A stretch of DNA of 64,000 bases from Corynebacterium faecale (GTDB lineage: Bacteria > Actinomycetota > Actinomycetes > Mycobacteriales > Mycobacteriaceae), in NCBI RefSeq assembly GCF_030408735.1, contig NZ_CP047204.1, forward strand, positions 558,001 to 622,000, read 5' to 3'. Positions 1-8,673 of the stretch are shown here, piece by piece (the stretch's first letter is position 1; each line of letters starts with the position of its first letter). The position numbers were made by a program, and so were the translations under genes. The notes beneath the pieces were generated by a model. It had not been told where the DNA came from and did not search any database. It was given only the letters and a program-made list of their open reading frames with translations.

Positions 1-691
1 TGCGACGCAGGGCATCAAAGATGTGGCGGTCGAAGAGGTAACGGCCCGTGGCCACGAATGTGGAGGGTGCCTCTTCGATGGAGGGCTTTTCCACCATGCC
101 CTTGACCTGTTTGACGGTGGGTTGGCCCTCAACATCAGCGATATCGAAGACACCGTATTTGGAAACCTCTTCCAGTGCCACATCCATCGCACACAGCACG
201 GTTCCGCCGAACTGCCGCTGGACCTTGAGCATCTGGGAGGTGACACCGATCGGGAGGACCAGATCATCGGGGAGCATCACGGCGAAGATATCTTCATCGT
301 CATCGAGAGCATTCTCGGCGAGACCCACTGCATGGCCGAGGCCCAGTGGCTTGTCCTGGACCACTCCCTGAACGGTGATGATGTCCGCTGCGCGGGAAAC
401 CTTGAGGGCTTCCGTGGTTTTTCCTTTTTCCGCGAGGTGTTCCTGCAGTTCGGTGAAATCACCGAAGTGGGCGAGAATTCCATCTTTGGACGGCGCCGTG
501 ATCACAGCCAGTCTCTGGGCACCGGCCTCGGCGGCTTCTTCCGCAACGAGCTCAATGCCGGGGGTGTCCACGACTGGAAGTAGCTCCTTGGGCACCGTCT
601 TGGTGGCTGGAAGGAACCTGGTGCCAAGACCAGCAGCAGGGACAACAACGGTACGCAGACCGCTGGTGGGGGTGTGATTCGCTTTAACCAT
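1..691 (-). CDS. galU: UTP-glucose-1-phosphate uridylyltransferase, C-terminus outside window
   Basis: This gene makes UDP-glucose from UTP and glucose-1-phosphate in the cytoplasm, feeding cell-envelope sugar synthesis. About 230 codons are visible, reading leftwards off the window edge. Near the N-terminus is the nucleotidyltransferase signature GLGTRFLPATKTVPKE (residues 21-36), followed by the ELLPVVDTP segment. Further on, the stretch with VMLPDDLV and the CAIDVALEEVSKYGVFDI region are typical of bacterial GalU. The ATG at 691 is chosen because the ATG 4 bases upstream hits a stop at once. The frame stays open to base 2, so only the C-terminal part is missing. Confidence 0.93.
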   Translation of the reverse strand, partial: MVKANHTPTSGLRTVVVPAAGLGTRFLPATKTVPKELLPVVDTPGIELVAEEAAEAGAQRLAVITAPSKDGILAHFGDFTELQEHLAEKGKTTEALKVSRAADIITVQGVVQDKPLGLGHAVGLAENALDDDEDIFAVMLPDDLVLPIGVTSQMLKVQRQFGGTVLCAMDVALEEVSKYGVFDIADVEGQPTVKQVKGMVEKPSIEEAPSTFVATGRYLFDRHIFDALRR

Positions 692-862
692 TCATCAATC
701 TTAAGCGGGTGTGGCGTGAAGCGCCTGATTAATAGGGAATCTGAGGACCTCCTCAGGGGGTATATCCGATGCAGTTCACCGAATGAGAAACACTGGTTGA
801 CATGCGGGGAATGACAAGAATGCGCCAGGCGGAGTATCACGATAAAGGATCAAGGTAAAGCA

Positions 863-1945
863 TTAAGGCAGTGCGTCAAGGCCGAGTAGTCCCGCGCTGA
901 TACCGACAGTTGCCAGAATGACAGCGATGATGACCAGGAGGGGATTGGAATCAGCACTGGAACCTGAGCTTGCATCAGGCCCTGAGGCTGCAGCGCGTTC
1001 TGCCACGGTGATGGAGGTGGAGTCGGAGAAATATTCATGATCACTCAGGAACCTGATGGTGGTTTTACCAAGATCAAGGGCGGTGACAGTGGTGCCCACC
1101 GCGGTGGCAATGCTGTTATCACTGGATTCAAGGGTCCCGGGGAGATCGAAACCCTGGCCATTATGCATGATCACATCAGTTGATTCACCCGGTGCCAACC
1201 TGGAACGTGAAGGTGTGAGAGAGAAATGGCGGGTGATGTCTTCTTCCGGCACAGCGAGGCTGAGGGGAGTGTAACCATCAGACAGAGGTTGGGTAGATGA
1301 AGGCGCAGAGGAGTGGTGGGTGACGTAGAACCGATCCACCGCCCCGACGCCCACGTGCGAGTTGCTGGGATTGAGCACGTTATAGAGATGACCTGAATCA
1401 TTGTTGGATATGCCGTTGGAACGTCGCAGATAACGCTCCTCCCCATAGGTCAAAGATTTGAGGCAGGCTTCCACCGTGGCATGTCCCTGACAGAGGTTTT
1501 CTGCATAGGACTGCGATCCACCTGGCACAAAGGCAGTGAAGGGGCTGGTGTCATTGGCACGATCATGGGTGATGCGCCCGGAGTATTTCTCCTCCACAGC
1601 CCGCTGCACCGCGATCCGCTCCATATCCCCACTCCACTGGAGACCATTGACGTAATCATCCCGGGTCAACCCCTTTGAAGCGACAGCCTCCCGAAGTGAT
1701 CTGCCGTTGAAGGGCACATTCCTGTCATACATATCTGCACGAACCTGACGCAGATAGGGCAGTGACACACTCTGAACCTCAGTCTGAGCCAGGTTCACGG
1801 TGGTGCCGATCTCCACACCCGGCCCCAACTCCACATTGAGGCTTGTCGACGGTGCTGCCCCCACCGGGGCAGCGAGACTCGTGGTGAGGGCCACTGCGGT
1901 GGTGATGGCCGTGGCTACAGATATGAACAAGGATCGGATCTTCAC
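863..1945 (-). CDS. secreted CAP-domain protein with C-terminal membrane tail
   Basis: This is a secreted or cell-surface protein of about 360 residues. From the GTG at 1945 it begins with KIRSLF and a hydrophobic signal segment ending near VGAA (about residue 30). An ATG at 2047 in the same frame would add 34 residues ahead of the signal peptide, so I prefer the GTG, although no strong ribosome-binding site supports either. The middle has a CAP/SCP-like pattern (ALQRA-like VQRAVEE, then SHVGVGAVDR). An Ig-like stretch with the sequence STDVIMHNGQGFDL follows, and the C-terminus is a hydrophobic segment (LLVIIAVILATVGISAGLL). CAP proteins have varied roles, so the function is unknown. It is transcribed divergently from the response regulator. 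Confidence 0.75.
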   Translation of the reverse strand: MKIRSLFISVATAITTAVALTTSLAAPVGAAPSTSLNVELGPGVEIGTTVNLAQTEVQSVSLPYLRQVRADMYDRNVPFNGRSLREAVASKGLTRDDYVNGLQWSGDMERIAVQRAVEEKYSGRITHDRANDTSPFTAFVPGGSQSYAENLCQGHATVEACLKSLTYGEERYLRRSNGISNNDSGHLYNVLNPSNSHVGVGAVDRFYVTHHSSAPSSTQPLSDGYTPLSLAVPEEDITRHFSLTPSRSRLAPGESTDVIMHNGQGFDLPGTLESSDNSIATAVGTTVTALDLGKTTIRFLSDHEYFSDSTSITVAERAAASGPDASSGSSADSNPLLVIIAVILATVGISAGLLGLDALP

Positions 1946-2082
1946 GGGAGCAACCGTATCCCGGGCAGAGTGGGGGAGAAGAAAGACAGTGGGAGTGCTA
2001 ACCCTGTGTGGGTGGGGGATTATCGCACGCTGTGGGGACTCCGCCACCCCCTGGGTGCATCACTAGCGGTAACCTGAAAAGC

Positions 2083-2775
2083 ATGGTTCAAGTGTTTCTG
2101 GTTGATGATCACTCAGTATTCCGTTCTGGTGTCAAGGCGGAGCTGGGTGATGCAGTCACCATCGTCGGTGAAGCCGGCACCGTGGCTGATGCCGCCACCG
2201 GGATTGCAGAGACACGACCGGACGTGGTGTTGCTTGATGTCCACATGCCCGACGGTGGCGGCCTGGCTGTGATCCGGCGGGTCATTGATGCCGGGGTGGA
2301 GACCATCTTCCTGGCGTTGAGCGTCTCCGACGCGGCAGAGGATGTCATCGCGATCATCCGGGCAGGGGCCCGTGGTTATGTGACCAAGTCCATCTCCGGC
2401 GAGGAGCTGGTGGAGGCCATCAACCGGGTGAACTCCGGTGACGCCTTCTTCTCACCACGACTTGCCGGTTTTGTGCTGGATGCCTTCGCGGCACCGGATT
2501 CCACCGCGGGAGCAGGAATCGTAGACGCACCCGAGAAGGACGCCGCGGTGGAGAAGGGTGCTGTGATCGATGATCCCATAGTGGATGCGCTGACCCGCCG
2601 TGAACTGGAGGTTCTCCGTCTATTGGCGAGGGGGTACACCTACAAGGAGATCGGCAAGGAACTGTTTATCTCGGTGAAGACGGTGGAGACCCATGCCTCC
2701 AATATTCTGCGCAAGACCCAGCAGTCCAACCGCCACGCACTGACCCGTTGGGCGCACTCGAGAGATCTGGATTAA
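2083..2775 (+). CDS. two-component response regulator, NarL/LuxR type
   Basis: A cytoplasmic DNA-binding regulator of 230 residues. The receiver domain (about 1-120) has the acidic pair D8/D9, the likely phosphorylation site D52 in VVLLDVHMP, and the conserved lysine in YVTKSISG. An acidic, Ala-rich linker of about 40 residues is followed by a LuxR-type helix-turn-helix (LTRRELEVLRLLARGYTYKEI, then SVKTVETHASNILRK). The start at 2083 fits the receiver-domain N-terminus; an upstream in-frame start would overlap the divergent gene. No histidine kinase gene is adjacent in the window, so its partner is unknown. In C. glutamicum a similar regulator belongs to one of the numbered CgtSR systems, but I cannot tell which. 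Confidence 0.9.
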   Translation: MVQVFLVDDHSVFRSGVKAELGDAVTIVGEAGTVADAATGIAETRPDVVLLDVHMPDGGGLAVIRRVIDAGVETIFLALSVSDAAEDVIAIIRAGARGYVTKSISGEELVEAINRVNSGDAFFSPRLAGFVLDAFAAPDSTAGAGIVDAPEKDAAVEKGAVIDDPIVDALTRRELEVLRLLARGYTYKEIGKELFISVKTVETHASNILRKTQQSNRHALTRWAHSRDLD

Positions 2776-3083
2776 TGGCACGTAATTCCAGGGGTTCCAC
2801 GCCTGCGGGCCCGGACCCTGATGACAAATTTGACCGCACAGCTGCGAAGTTCACCTTTCAACCCACCCGCACCCTGTTGTTCAGCATCATTTTCACCGCT
2901 CTGGTGATGTGGCAATCCGGCTTCACACTGTGGTGGGCCCTGCCGATCTGGTTCGTCGTCTGGGCTTTCTTCATTCTCGGCCACAGTTTTTACAACTGGG
3001 CCAACCTCAAGCTGATTGAGCTGGGTCGCAGAAATAAGAAGATCATGGACGAGCAGGAGAAAGATCGCAAACCCAGGCGGTAG
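2775..3083 (+). CDS. small two-segment membrane protein
   Basis: A 102-residue protein with two hydrophobic helices (about residues 33-48 and 52-70), a charged Arg/Asp-rich N-terminus and a very basic C-terminal tail (RRNKKIMDEQEKDRKPRR). Its ATG overlaps the stop codon of the response-regulator gene by one base (TAATG), so the two are translationally coupled and probably share function. The topology resembles small 2TM proteins encoded next to actinobacterial response regulators, but no function can be assigned. Confidence 0.8.
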   Translation: MARNSRGSTPAGPDPDDKFDRTAAKFTFQPTRTLLFSIIFTALVMWQSGFTLWWALPIWFVVWAFFILGHSFYNWANLKLIELGRRNKKIMDEQEKDRKPRR

Positions 3084-3105
3084 GGGGTTGGCCTTGTTTG
3101 GGGCG

Positions 3106-3549
3106 TTACGTGTCCCGGCCAGGCTTTTCGACGAAAGCCAGAGCCCGGCTTCCATCCACATGCGGGAAGGTCACAAACATCCAACCGCTGACCGCCAGCC
3201 ACACTAAAACCGTGACCCATAGCGCGGATCCGCCGAGCAACGGAGCGATCATGAGGGCCAACCAGGTGAGAAACAGCGGCAGCAGCTGGCCGATGGTGGG
3301 CACCACGCTGACATTGTGTTGAATCCGATAGGTCTTCATCTGTCCCCGGTAGGGGTGGGCCAGGGTGATGAGCAGGGCTGCGGCGAGACAGGCCGCCATG
3401 ACACCGAATCTCACACCGGGTGCGAGGACTGTGGTGAGCACAGCCACGGCAGCTCCCACCAGCGCGGATACGCTGATGCGCACGATGGGTGGGGTCGGGA
3501 TCGGAGTGATGTGGGATCGCATCTGGGTGTAGCTGCTCATGGGGTCCAT
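3106..3549 (-). CDS. hypothetical integral membrane protein
   Basis: A 147-residue protein with about four hydrophobic segments (roughly residues 22-42, 47-63, 86-103 and 107-128). An N-terminal soluble stretch is rich in Ser/Thr/Pro. The start may be the ATG at 3549 or the in-frame ATG three codons later. It converges with the small membrane-protein gene, leaving 22 bases between the stops. I recognise no family motif. Confidence 0.7.
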   Translation of the reverse strand: MDPMSSYTQMRSHITPIPTPPIVRISVSALVGAAVAVLTTVLAPGVRFGVMAACLAAALLITLAHPYRGQMKTYRIQHNVSVVPTIGQLLPLFLTWLALMIAPLLGGSALWVTVLVWLAVSGWMFVTFPHVDGSRALAFVEKPGRDT

Positions 3550-3732
3550 AAGGGTTCAGCCTAATAGAAGACCGGCGAATGACCATTACCAGTGATGAAT
3601 GAGATGGGGGAGGCTCGCCGGATGCTGGGGAGGTGGCTAGATCTTTTGATGGCGAATGAAAGAAACTATGCTTGACCACTGCTTCCCCTGAATAAAAAAG
3701 GGGTGATAGTCGGGGGTGTAAAAATACTTTTT

Positions 3733-3769
3733 AAGTACAGGGTGGGTATTTTGTATTAAGTCTGTACTT
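3733..3769. promoter_or_regulatory. inverted repeat in AT-rich promoter region of surface protein gene
   Basis: AAGTACAG (3733-3740) and CTGTACTT (3762-3769) form a perfect 8-bp inverted repeat separated by 21 bases. The surrounding stretch (about 3690-3780) is much richer in A and T than the rest of the window and lies about 70 bases ahead of the surface-protein start. It could be an operator or part of the promoter. No known regulator motif is recognised. Confidence 0.35.
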
Positions 3770-3840
3770 TTTCTGTGTGTTCTCCACGGAAATACTGTTT
3801 GTTTCTGGACATCAGTGCCAGAACCCAGGTTGAGGATTCA

Positions 3841-5229
3841 ATGTCTAAATCAAAATTTATCGCCGGGCTTACTTCGGTAGCTATTTTTGCCACCTCGCTA
3901 TCTGTAGTTCCGGCTGCATCGGCGGTTCAACTGCATGGCGAAGAGCGCTCCGGGCGTCCGATCTGCGTTGCGACCCTGTCTGATCGTGAAACTCAGGTGT
4001 CCAAGGATTTTTTCCAGACGCTCATCAATGAGCACCTGGCCCTGGAATCTGAACTCCGGGCGCTTTTCCCAGGGATGGAAGCAGAGTTTGAGGACGTGGA
4101 TCGCCGCCAAGCGGCAGGTGAGTCCTTCATCATGGGTTATCCCGCGCCCCTGCGAAATCGCATCTCAAATGCAGGGTTCGCCTATGGTGAGCTTTCATTA
4201 TTCTTCTTTACCAACTCCCCGGATCACGTAAAGTATCAGGATTTTGCCAAAAATGGCTACTCGGTTGAGGTTGAGATCGCTCCCAACTGGACACAGGCTC
4301 AATTTGAAAACTACCCGTTTGGAACCGCACCTGTAATCGCTGCCGGCGCCAATTGGGGCACTAGTCAGTTCACCTATGCTATTAGGGCTGAAAAAGAGAT
4401 CAATAAATACGGAATCAGTGAACTGGAGTACTCGGTACCAAGTGCAGCTCTGCGTCCGATCATTAATCCCCATAAGGTGCGGGTTGAATCGATCAGTGAT
4501 CAGTTCAATGAATCCTGGAATTACTATGCGCTCGATCGGGCTGCAACCGCCTGCTTGCAGTCCTATGAGGCGGGGAACTTCCCTGAACCGGAGTCTGTTC
4601 CCACCACCACCTATGCGCCGACAGTAACTGTCACCGCTAATCCATCCACTGTGGTCGTGACTCCTGAGCCATCGACGGTGACCGCCGAGCCATCCACCGT
4701 CGTGGTTGAGCCTGCGCCGGTGACCACCACCGCTTCAACAGAAACTGTCACGGTGACCCCAGAGCCTGTCACGTCTACGGCTCCCACAAAAACTCTTACC
4801 GAAACCCCCGCGCCGGTCACCACGACTGTGATCCCAGATCCGGTGGTGACCACAGCTCCGGTGGAGACTGTTGTGGAGACCCCGGCACCGGTGACATCGA
4901 CGGCAGCTCCCCAGACCGTCACTGCTACTCCCGCTCCGGTGACCAGCACTAAGGAGCGTGAAACAGTTGTCCTCACCCCAGCTCCGGCGACCTCCACTGC
5001 GGTGAAGCCAACTGTGACAGTCACTGCTGAACCGACAACGGTCACCACCACACCCACGGTGACTGTTTCTGCGGACCCTGTGGAAGTTACTGAATCCGAG
5101 GACGCTCTGGTGGAGAAGAAGTCAGAGGGTATGGGTGTTCTGCCGATCATTGTTGCGATTCTTGCAGCCATCGGGGGAATCGCTGGAATCTTCCTGAGCA
5201 ACCCAGCCATCCTGCAGGGTTTGATCTAA
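3841..5229 (+). CDS. surface protein with Thr/Pro/Val repeat stalk and C-terminal membrane anchor
   Basis: A secreted protein of 462 residues. The ATG at 3841 follows a TTGAGG ribosome-binding site and opens a clear signal peptide (KSKFIAGLTSVAIFATSLSV, cleavage near SAV, residue 30). Residues 30-250 form a globular part of unknown family with two visible cysteines. Residues about 253-416 are a low-complexity stalk built of variants of TVTVTPEPVTSTAP, typical of extended wall-spanning regions. A hydrophobic segment near the end (LPIIVAILAAIGGIAGIFL) probably anchors it in the membrane; there is no LPxTG motif. Codon use and the upstream region are AT-richer than the neighbours, which hints at separate evolution. 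Ligand and role are unknown. Confidence 0.8.
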   Translation: MSKSKFIAGLTSVAIFATSLSVVPAASAVQLHGEERSGRPICVATLSDRETQVSKDFFQTLINEHLALESELRALFPGMEAEFEDVDRRQAAGESFIMGYPAPLRNRISNAGFAYGELSLFFFTNSPDHVKYQDFAKNGYSVEVEIAPNWTQAQFENYPFGTAPVIAAGANWGTSQFTYAIRAEKEINKYGISELEYSVPSAALRPIINPHKVRVESISDQFNESWNYYALDRAATACLQSYEAGNFPEPESVPTTTYAPTVTVTANPSTVVVTPEPSTVTAEPSTVVVEPAPVTTTASTETVTVTPEPVTSTAPTKTLTETPAPVTTTVIPDPVVTTAPVETVVETPAPVTSTAAPQTVTATPAPVTSTKERETVVLTPAPATSTAVKPTVTVTAEPTTVTTTPTVTVSADPVEVTESEDALVEKKSEGMGVLPIIVAILAAIGGIAGIFLSNPAILQGLI

Positions 5230-5257
5230 CCCTTTCATTTTCACGATGAGGACATTG

Positions 5258-5301
5258 CCCGGCCTGTTCACTATTTTTACTTGGTGAGAAGGCCGGGTTT
5301 T
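5258..5301 (+). terminator. rho-independent terminator after surface protein gene
   Basis: CCCGGCCT (5258-5265) pairs with AGGCCGGG (5290-5297) and is followed by TTTT. The hairpin starts 28 bases after the stop codon. Confidence 0.75.
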
Positions 5302-5388
5302 GTTATTCAATATGGTGGTGGATCGGTGGTCGCCCCATCCTGGGATAGCCAGTTGCGTGGGGGACGAAAGTAGTGTTAGCTGGATTTC

Positions 5389-6168
5389 ATGAATAGAACA
5401 GACGTTCGAGGAGTGGGTGAGGGTGATTCTCGTTCATCACCCCCCAACCTCACCGGAATGGACAGGGCGGAGCGCATCCGGGCGCTGCGTTCACAGATGT
5501 CCGCGATGGGCGCGGCTGTTCCACAACTGGGGGAAGGGCCTGAACAGGCTCAACTGAAACCTCCGCCCAAGGAGAGCATTGTTGCAGTTCCTGAGATCTT
5601 TTCTGGTTTCCTCCCGGGAGGAGGGCTACCCCGTAGGTCAGTGACTCTGCTCCAGGATCAACCGCTGCTGGTGGCTGAACTCCTTTCCCACATTACTGCC
5701 GGGGGCGGATATGCCGCGATGATCGGCTGGAAGGAATTCTCCTACGCCGGTGTGATCGCTGCCGGTGGTGTGCATGAGAACATCATTGCGATCCCTGATC
5801 CAGGTGCCGAACCGCTCAGTGTCGTGGCGGTGCTGTGTGAAGGATTGGATCTTGTGATTTACCGGGGGCCGGAGATCACGCTCTCCCCTGTGCGTGCGCG
5901 GCCCCTTCTGGGCAGGCTCCGCAAGGGAACCGCCACGCTGTTGATGGTGGGCACCCGGGTGCAGACACCGGCGGTGACGGTAGAGGCGGACATCACGAAC
6001 TACCTGGGTATAGGTGCGGGGGAGGGGCGTATCCGTGGCATAGAAATGCTGATCCGGGTAACCGTCAAGGGACAGGCACCGGCGAGCGGGACAGTGATGA
6101 TTGGCGGATCCGGGGAAAGCGAACCCCTCCCTGCCCAGAAGAAGAGAACAACCCTCAGGGTCGTGTGA
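5389..6168 (+). CDS. imuA': ImuA'-like mutasome protein
   Basis: A 259-residue protein of the actinobacterial ImuA' type (distant RecA/SulA-like fold), an accessory factor of DnaE2-dependent translesion synthesis. Visible features are FLPGGGLPRRSVTLLQD (about 80-96), where the RecA Walker A region would be but without a complete GxxxxGK[ST], and the hydrophobic strand segments YAAMIGW and LDLVIYRG. It lies 9 bases ahead of imuB in the same direction, as expected for an imuA'-imuB operon. Assignment rests on that context, size and this segment. A recognisable LexA box was not found upstream. Confidence 0.8.
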   Translation: MNRTDVRGVGEGDSRSSPPNLTGMDRAERIRALRSQMSAMGAAVPQLGEGPEQAQLKPPPKESIVAVPEIFSGFLPGGGLPRRSVTLLQDQPLLVAELLSHITAGGGYAAMIGWKEFSYAGVIAAGGVHENIIAIPDPGAEPLSVVAVLCEGLDLVIYRGPEITLSPVRARPLLGRLRKGTATLLMVGTRVQTPAVTVEADITNYLGIGAGEGRIRGIEMLIRVTVKGQAPASGTVMIGGSGESEPLPAQKKRTTLRVV

Positions 6169-6177
6169 GGAAGCATC

Positions 6178-7764
6178 ATGCGCATCATGGCACTGTGGTT
6201 TCCTGATTGGCCGGTGCAGGCGGTGCGCTTGAACAGGGAGGATACCGAGGAACAGGGGCAGCCCCTTGCTATTGCAGCACACCACCGGATCAAGGTATGC
6301 GGGCATTCCGCCCGCAGACGAGGTGTTCGACGTGGAATGAAAGTTCGCCAGGCACAGGCTGTCTGTCCCGAACTCACCGTTGTGGAAGATGATCCTGAAC
6401 GCGATGCCCGCCTGTTCGAGGGGATTGTTGCATCCCTCGGGGAAGTGGCCCCAAGCGTCGAGGTGCTCCGGCCCGGACTGGTGGTCATCTCCGCCGACGC
6501 AGCTGCCCGCTACCACGGTTCAGAGGAGATTGCGGCCCAGATGTTGATCAGTGCTGCTTCCCTGCCGGGCGTGGATATCGTTGCGGGGATTGCGGATGAG
6601 ATCAATACAGCAGTAATAGCCACCCGCGTGGCGGATGGCGGGGTGGTGGGGGACGGGGCGTCGATAAGCTTTCTGCGTGCGCAACCCCTCGGGGTGCTGG
6701 TGGCGGAGGAAGCCCTGGGATGTGCGCGGGAGGTGGTGGATGCCCTGGGTGATCTCGGGATCCAGACCCTTGGTGACCTGGCAGATCTTCCCGTGGGTTC
6801 GGTTGCCACCAGGTTCGGCAATCCCGGTCTGCGATGCCACGATATCGCGACCGCCCGGCAGGCACGCACAGTCGCACCGCCGATCGATCATGTGGATTGG
6901 GAGGTCTCGCATGTGCCGGGTGATCCGATCCAGCGGATAGATGTGGCTGCCTTTATGGCACGTAACCTGGCGGTGCAGCTGCATGCACGTCTGGCGGAAG
7001 CCGGTGTGGTGTGTCAATTGCTGAAGGTGACAGCTGATTTCACCGATGGAACCAGCAACAGTCGACTGTGGCGCACCACCGAACTTCTGACGGAGGCAGC
7101 AACGGCGGATCGTGTGCGGTGGCAATTGGATGGTTGGCTGACGGCGCGCGGCGTGACCGATGAGGACGATCAGGGTGGGATCACCGCGTTGTGGCTGACC
7201 CCATTGGAATGCGTTCCCCCGGCGGTGGCCAGTGACGGGCTGTGGGACACCGGCACCAGCCAGCGCGCCGTTGCCCGGCAGGTGATTGAGCGGGTGCAGT
7301 CCACCCTGGGGATCACCGCCGTGCTGCAACCCGTGCCCACTGGGGGCCGGGGGATAGCGGAGGGCATCACCCTGGTGCCATTTGGGGACAAACCGGACCA
7401 GGTGCGGAATCCAGAGGGTACGTGGAGTGGCCGACTGCCAGCACCGTTGCCGGCCCGCTTGGGAGGCGGTATCAACCACCCGGCCTCCCAGGTGGTGCTG
7501 ATCAGCGCCACCGGCACACCGGTATCAGTGACCGCCGAGGTGCTACTCAATGACGCACCCTATGCACTGGGGTGGGGCGCCCGCCGTTATCTCGTGACCG
7601 GGTGGGCGGGACCCTGGCCGGTGGATGATCACTGGTGGGCAGGCGATGGGCAGCGATATGCCCGCCTCCAGGTGGTGGGGCGGGCTGTTGACCAGGAGGC
7701 CGGGCTGGGTGCCTGGCTGCTGATCTGGATGAAAGGCAGATGGAGAATTGAAGCTATCTACTAA
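6178..7764 (+). CDS. imuB: ImuB, Y-family DNA polymerase homologue lacking catalytic residues
   Basis: A 528-residue Y-family polymerase-like protein. It has the expected layout: an N-terminal palm/finger part (MRIMALWFPDWPVQAV, then GMKVRQAQAVCPEL), helix-hairpin-helix type LGIQTLGDLADLP (about 190-205), and a little-finger and C-terminal region. Aligned by eye with PolIV, the first catalytic Asp position is replaced (WFPDW instead of VDMD) and the SIDE motif reads SADA, so it is probably not an active polymerase. In mycobacteria ImuB acts as the hub that binds the beta clamp, ImuA' and DnaE2. GAGGAAG precedes the ATG, which lies 9 bases after imuA'. Confidence 0.9.
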   Translation: MRIMALWFPDWPVQAVRLNREDTEEQGQPLAIAAHHRIKVCGHSARRRGVRRGMKVRQAQAVCPELTVVEDDPERDARLFEGIVASLGEVAPSVEVLRPGLVVISADAAARYHGSEEIAAQMLISAASLPGVDIVAGIADEINTAVIATRVADGGVVGDGASISFLRAQPLGVLVAEEALGCAREVVDALGDLGIQTLGDLADLPVGSVATRFGNPGLRCHDIATARQARTVAPPIDHVDWEVSHVPGDPIQRIDVAAFMARNLAVQLHARLAEAGVVCQLLKVTADFTDGTSNSRLWRTTELLTEAATADRVRWQLDGWLTARGVTDEDDQGGITALWLTPLECVPPAVASDGLWDTGTSQRAVARQVIERVQSTLGITAVLQPVPTGGRGIAEGITLVPFGDKPDQVRNPEGTWSGRLPAPLPARLGGGINHPASQVVLISATGTPVSVTAEVLLNDAPYALGWGARRYLVTGWAGPWPVDDHWWAGDGQRYARLQVVGRAVDQEAGLGAWLLIWMKGRWRIEAIY

Positions 7765-7782
7765 CGCCGGAGATGTATCGGC

Positions 7783-8421
7783 TTAATTGGCGAGGACATC
7801 AACAACCAGACGGTGTGGATCCTGCAGCACCGTCACCGAGTAGGGGTGCTCGGAGTCCAGACCGATCACGAACTGGGAGCGGCCCTCGAAAGTCCCGGCG
7901 CTGATGACTTCCGTGACCAGGCTGCCGGTGCCCTGCACGGTGCCGATCTGTGGATCTTCCATATTCAGATCGAAGGGGTAGACGGTGCCGTCAATGTTGA
8001 TGTTCAAGGCGGTTGCACCCTCATAATTGATGGTGTTTCCGCTGCCCTGCTGGGTGGGTGTGGTCGTGTAATCCATGAACCAGCCCGGCTCACCCTCACC
8101 AATGAGGTCAAAGACCACACGGTCAAAACCCGCATGCGATCCGGTTCGAACATCGGTCACTAAAAGCTGTGCCGGAACCTCTGGGCGCAGTGTTTTCATA
8201 CTCATGTCAGCGGAGCCGAGCGGGGTCGGTCCTGCCGAGGCGGTGTCTGTGGTTGATTCCCCATCCGCCGTGGCGACCATCGTCTGGGTGGGGGACCCAT
8301 CTGCCTGGGTGTCCTGGGTCCCGCAACCGGCAAGGGTGAGGGCACTGATACCCAGAACAGCCATGCCGGTTAATTTGAAGCGCGGTTGAGTAATGAATGG
8401 TCGCTGCACAATCATCCTCAC
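7783..8421 (-). CDS. lipoprotein with AMIN-like domain
   Basis: A 212-residue predicted lipoprotein. The N-terminal hydrophobic stretch AVLGISALTLAGC ends in a lipobox, with Cys33 as the lipidation site. A Thr/Ala/Asp-rich linker follows, then a beta-rich domain (about 75-212) containing VRTGSHAGFDRVVFDL and ending HRLVVDVLAN, a pattern typical of AMIN-like domains that bind cell-wall components. It converges with imuB, with 18 bases between the stops. Exact function is unknown. Confidence 0.8.
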   Translation of the reverse strand: MRMIVQRPFITQPRFKLTGMAVLGISALTLAGCGTQDTQADGSPTQTMVATADGESTTDTASAGPTPLGSADMSMKTLRPEVPAQLLVTDVRTGSHAGFDRVVFDLIGEGEPGWFMDYTTTPTQQGSGNTINYEGATALNINIDGTVYPFDLNMEDPQIGTVQGTGSLVTEVISAGTFEGRSQFVIGLDSEHPYSVTVLQDPHRLVVDVLAN

Positions 8422-8610
8422 ACCGTAACCTCCAGGGGTGCCTCTGACCTAAGCGAAAGGATGGGTTGGGGTGGATTGTGAACGAATCGTTGTAAAGGCA
8501 GCGAAGAAAGCTCAGCGCTGCTCCAGTTTTTACCATCCACCCCTTGTCTCCGACGACTGGGAAACCGGGCAATGATCTCTTCCAGGCTCTAAGAGTCCTC
8601 GTGGTGGCAG

Positions 8611-8646
8611 AAATCCCCATGTCAGAACAATCTGACACGGGGATTT
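8611..8646 (-). terminator. terminator of the metQNI operon
   Basis: AAATCCCCATGTCAGA and TCTGACACGGGGATTT form a near-perfect 16-bp stem with a 4-base loop, 28 bases beyond the metI stop. The A-run that starts the stem on the plus strand gives a T-run at the end of the minus-strand transcript. Confidence 0.8.
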
Positions 8647-8673
8647 CAGTGACTCTTGATGCGAGGGGGGAGC

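Noticed and set aside
4600-5090. Possible CRISPR-like or other DNA repeat array
   Set aside because: The repetition is at protein level (Thr/Pro/Val modules) inside one reading frame, with irregular spacing and no spacers.
5364-5379. LexA-like box ahead of imuA'
   Set aside because: CGAA and TGTT are present but one base too far apart compared with the SOS box, so the match is not convincing.
5638-6516. Open frame (292 residues) on the minus strand over imuA'-imuB
   Set aside because: Shadow frame; both genes on the plus strand are recognisable and coupled.
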